From contig CAIOSJ010000016.1 in the NCBI GenBank assembly GCA_903860915.1, positions 62,001 through 126,000 on the forward strand: 64,000 bases of DNA, in the 5' to 3' direction. The position numbers and the translations under genes were made by a program. Of the stretch, positions 62,625 to 64,000 are shown in pieces. The stretch is from an uncultured Actinomycetes bacterium. Lineage in GTDB: Bacteria > Actinomycetota > Acidimicrobiia > Acidimicrobiales > RAAP-2. Positions within the stretch are counted from its first letter, which is position 1, and each line of letters starts with the position of its first letter. The notes below the pieces were generated by a model. That model was not told the DNA's origin, searched no databases, and worked only from the letters and a program-made list of their open reading frames with translations.

Positions 62625-62630
62625 GGAAAT

Positions 62631-63227
62631 GTGTCACTTCGATATCGCACGGCGTCCGACGCACTTCGAGAAAAAATTCTCGACGCAGCGCTGACTCTGA
62701 TGAGCGACGGTGGGGTGGAGGCGCTGACCGTTCGGGCCATAGCGACGAACGCCCGAGTTGCGCCCATGAGTATTTACAACCACTTTGATGGCAAGAACGG
62801 CATTATTGAGGCTCTCTGGATTCAGGGCTTCGAAGAGCTCTCCGAAGCCATGTGGGGCGAGCGGGACGCTGAATTCAATTTCTTAGAGAGTGCGGAGCGC
62901 TACAGAAGTTTTGCCCTCACCCACCGCGCTTCCTACCGATTGATGTTCATGGAGAAAGTCTCGGACTTTGAAATTTCGCTACGAGGATCCGAGACCGCCG
63001 CCCACAGCTTGCAAATCCTCGTCCTCGCCGTTGAATCACTGCAAGCCAGCGGCACGCTACCCACTGACCCGCCACTCGATCAGGCTGTCAGATTTTGGTC
63101 CGTCGTTCATGGCTATGTCGCCTTAGAAATTCTCGGACTCAATTTCGTCACCGATCGTGACCACTCCTTTCGTCAGTTAATGGCCGACTACTGGCGCGGC
63201 GTCACGGGCCGAAGTATCGCGACCTAG
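62631..63227 (+). CDS. TetR-family transcriptional repressor
   Basis: 198 aa from GTG 62631 (SLRYRTASDALREKIL). The N-terminal HTH is ILDAALTLMSDGGVEALTVR with ATNARVAPMSIYNHFDGKNG. The C-terminal ligand domain carries MFMEKVSDFEISLRGSETA. The upstream open frame, which lies inside the MFS gene, is not used. It probably represses itself and the divergent MFS pump. Confidence 0.9.
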   Translation: MSLRYRTASDALREKILDAALTLMSDGGVEALTVRAIATNARVAPMSIYNHFDGKNGIIEALWIQGFEELSEAMWGERDAEFNFLESAERYRSFALTHRASYRLMFMEKVSDFEISLRGSETAAHSLQILVLAVESLQASGTLPTDPPLDQAVRFWSVVHGYVALEILGLNFVTDRDHSFRQLMADYWRGVTGRSIAT

Positions 63228-63234
63228 GCATTAA

Positions 63235-64000
63235 TTACGGCCAGAATCCTCGTCGGTCGGGCGAGAGGAGCATGTCAGTCGTCGCGCGGCCCAAGTGTTC
63301 CTGACGCCACACCAAGAGCTCCTGGGCGGCCGCCAAGGTGCGTGACGGGTCGGTGACCTCGGTACGCCAGGTGGGATCAGCCGCCAAATCGAAAGCTTTC
63401 CACGAGCCGTCACCAAACTGCACGTAGGAGATGTCCGCGCCCACCGAGACTGCCAAATTTTGCCGAGAGAGAGTGCGATCGAGTGGCCACGCTTCACGCT
63501 GCTGGCGCAAAAAGAAGTAGCGCCAATCCCATTCGTAGTGGGCCGCACTACGCCACTCGGTGGCCTCACCCCTAATGAGCGCACCCAAGGGACGCCCATC
63601 TACTTGCCGAGGGATTACTTGACCGAGCGCCTCGCAGAGTGAGGGCAAAATATCGACATTTTCAGTGAACTTGTCAATCACGGTGCCAGCGTGAGGTGAG
63701 CGCGGATCACGCCACAGCCCGACAATGTGATAACTCTGAGGAAAGTAGGCAAGCTTTTCCATGAGGCCGTGATCACCGAGCTGTTCTCCGTGATCAGAGG
63801 TAATCACAATGAGAGTCTCATTCCATTCGTTCCGCTCCTCGATGCCCGCGAAAACTCGACCCAACTGAGAGTCGACCTCGCTGATCATTCCGTAGTACTG
63901 AGCTCTCATCTCGCGTAGTCGGTCCGGATCTGTGGGTGCGGCGCTCGCCTCCACTTGCAGTGAAATCTCGTGCAACGGGTGGCGGAACTCCTGGTCTACC
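63235..64000 (-). CDS. Sulfatase-family protein, C-terminal part, cut by the right window edge
   Basis: The frame stays open from the stop at 63235 to the right edge (VDQEFRHPLHEISLQVEASA at the edge), so the N-terminal half with the formylglycine site is outside. Visible marks are QYYGMISEVDSQLGRVFAGI and the metal site TSDHGEQLGDHGLMEK. It is distinct from the complete sulfatase at 8857. Convergent with tetR, with 7 nt between the stops. Confidence 0.85.
   Translation of the reverse strand, partial: VDQEFRHPLHEISLQVEASAAPTDPDRLREMRAQYYGMISEVDSQLGRVFAGIEERNEWNETLIVITSDHGEQLGDHGLMEKLAYFPQSYHIVGLWRDPRSPHAGTVIDKFTENVDILPSLCEALGQVIPRQVDGRPLGALIRGEATEWRSAAHYEWDWRYFFLRQQREAWPLDRTLSRQNLAVSVGADISYVQFGDGSWKAFDLAADPTWRTEVTDPSRTLAAAQELLVWRQEHLGRATTDMLLSPDRRGFWP

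Overview
The window looks like a chromosome segment from an actinobacterium, most plausibly a member of the Acidimicrobiia. Pointers are a proteasome activator of the Bpa/PafE type ending in GTYL, DivIVA and SepF beside FtsZ with no FtsA, a DUF3040 membrane protein just upstream of the division cluster, a MurE carrying the DNPR motif of meso-diaminopimelate ligases, and menaquinone as the quinone. Genes are packed very tightly. Many co-directional neighbours overlap through ATGA or GTGA. Six of twelve convergent pairs overlap by exactly 4 nt on a shared YTAG. I see no tRNA, rRNA, CRISPR array, insertion sequence or prophage.

Left part (1-24.7 kb): the first codons of aroC, an NfuA-like Fe-S carrier and small unknown genes, then tyrS. 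A menaquinone block follows: ccdA-menD facing menH, then menA-menB, a sulfatase plus SRPBCC pair, and menE. An SDR, a lone secreted SGNH protein and a more AT-rich stretch (13.8-15.0 kb) with an NTF2-like gene and strong hairpins come next. The stretch continues with a UbiA-type prenyltransferase, a DUF255 thioredoxin-domain protein, dnaE, the proteasome activator bpa and an Rrf2 regulator.

Middle part (24.8-46.5 kb): a group-2-like sigma factor, then a long minus-strand division and cell-wall region. In transcription order it reads DUF3040, ROK kinase, 83-aa protein, HNH, lipoate ligase, mraZ, rsmH, ftsL, ftsI, murE, mraY, ftsW, murG, murC, murB, ftsQ, ftsZ, yggS, sepF, yggT, divIVA, a DksA-type zinc finger with a histone-H1-like tail, lspA and rluD. 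The usual murF and murD are absent from the cluster. Candidate MraZ boxes precede mraZ, and palindromes sit in the ftsQ-ftsZ gap.

Right part (46.5-64 kb): accessory metabolism and transport. This includes a membrane protein with a low-molecular-weight phosphatase, three DHA2-type MFS exporters, NhaA, a 2-nitropropane dioxygenase-like flavoprotein, MsrA facing a Fur regulator, and an ABC-2 exporter. It also has a nitroreductase, a polar amino-acid ABC importer whose operon ends in a CaiB-type CoA-transferase, a TetR regulator facing its likely MFS target, and a second sulfatase cut by the right edge.
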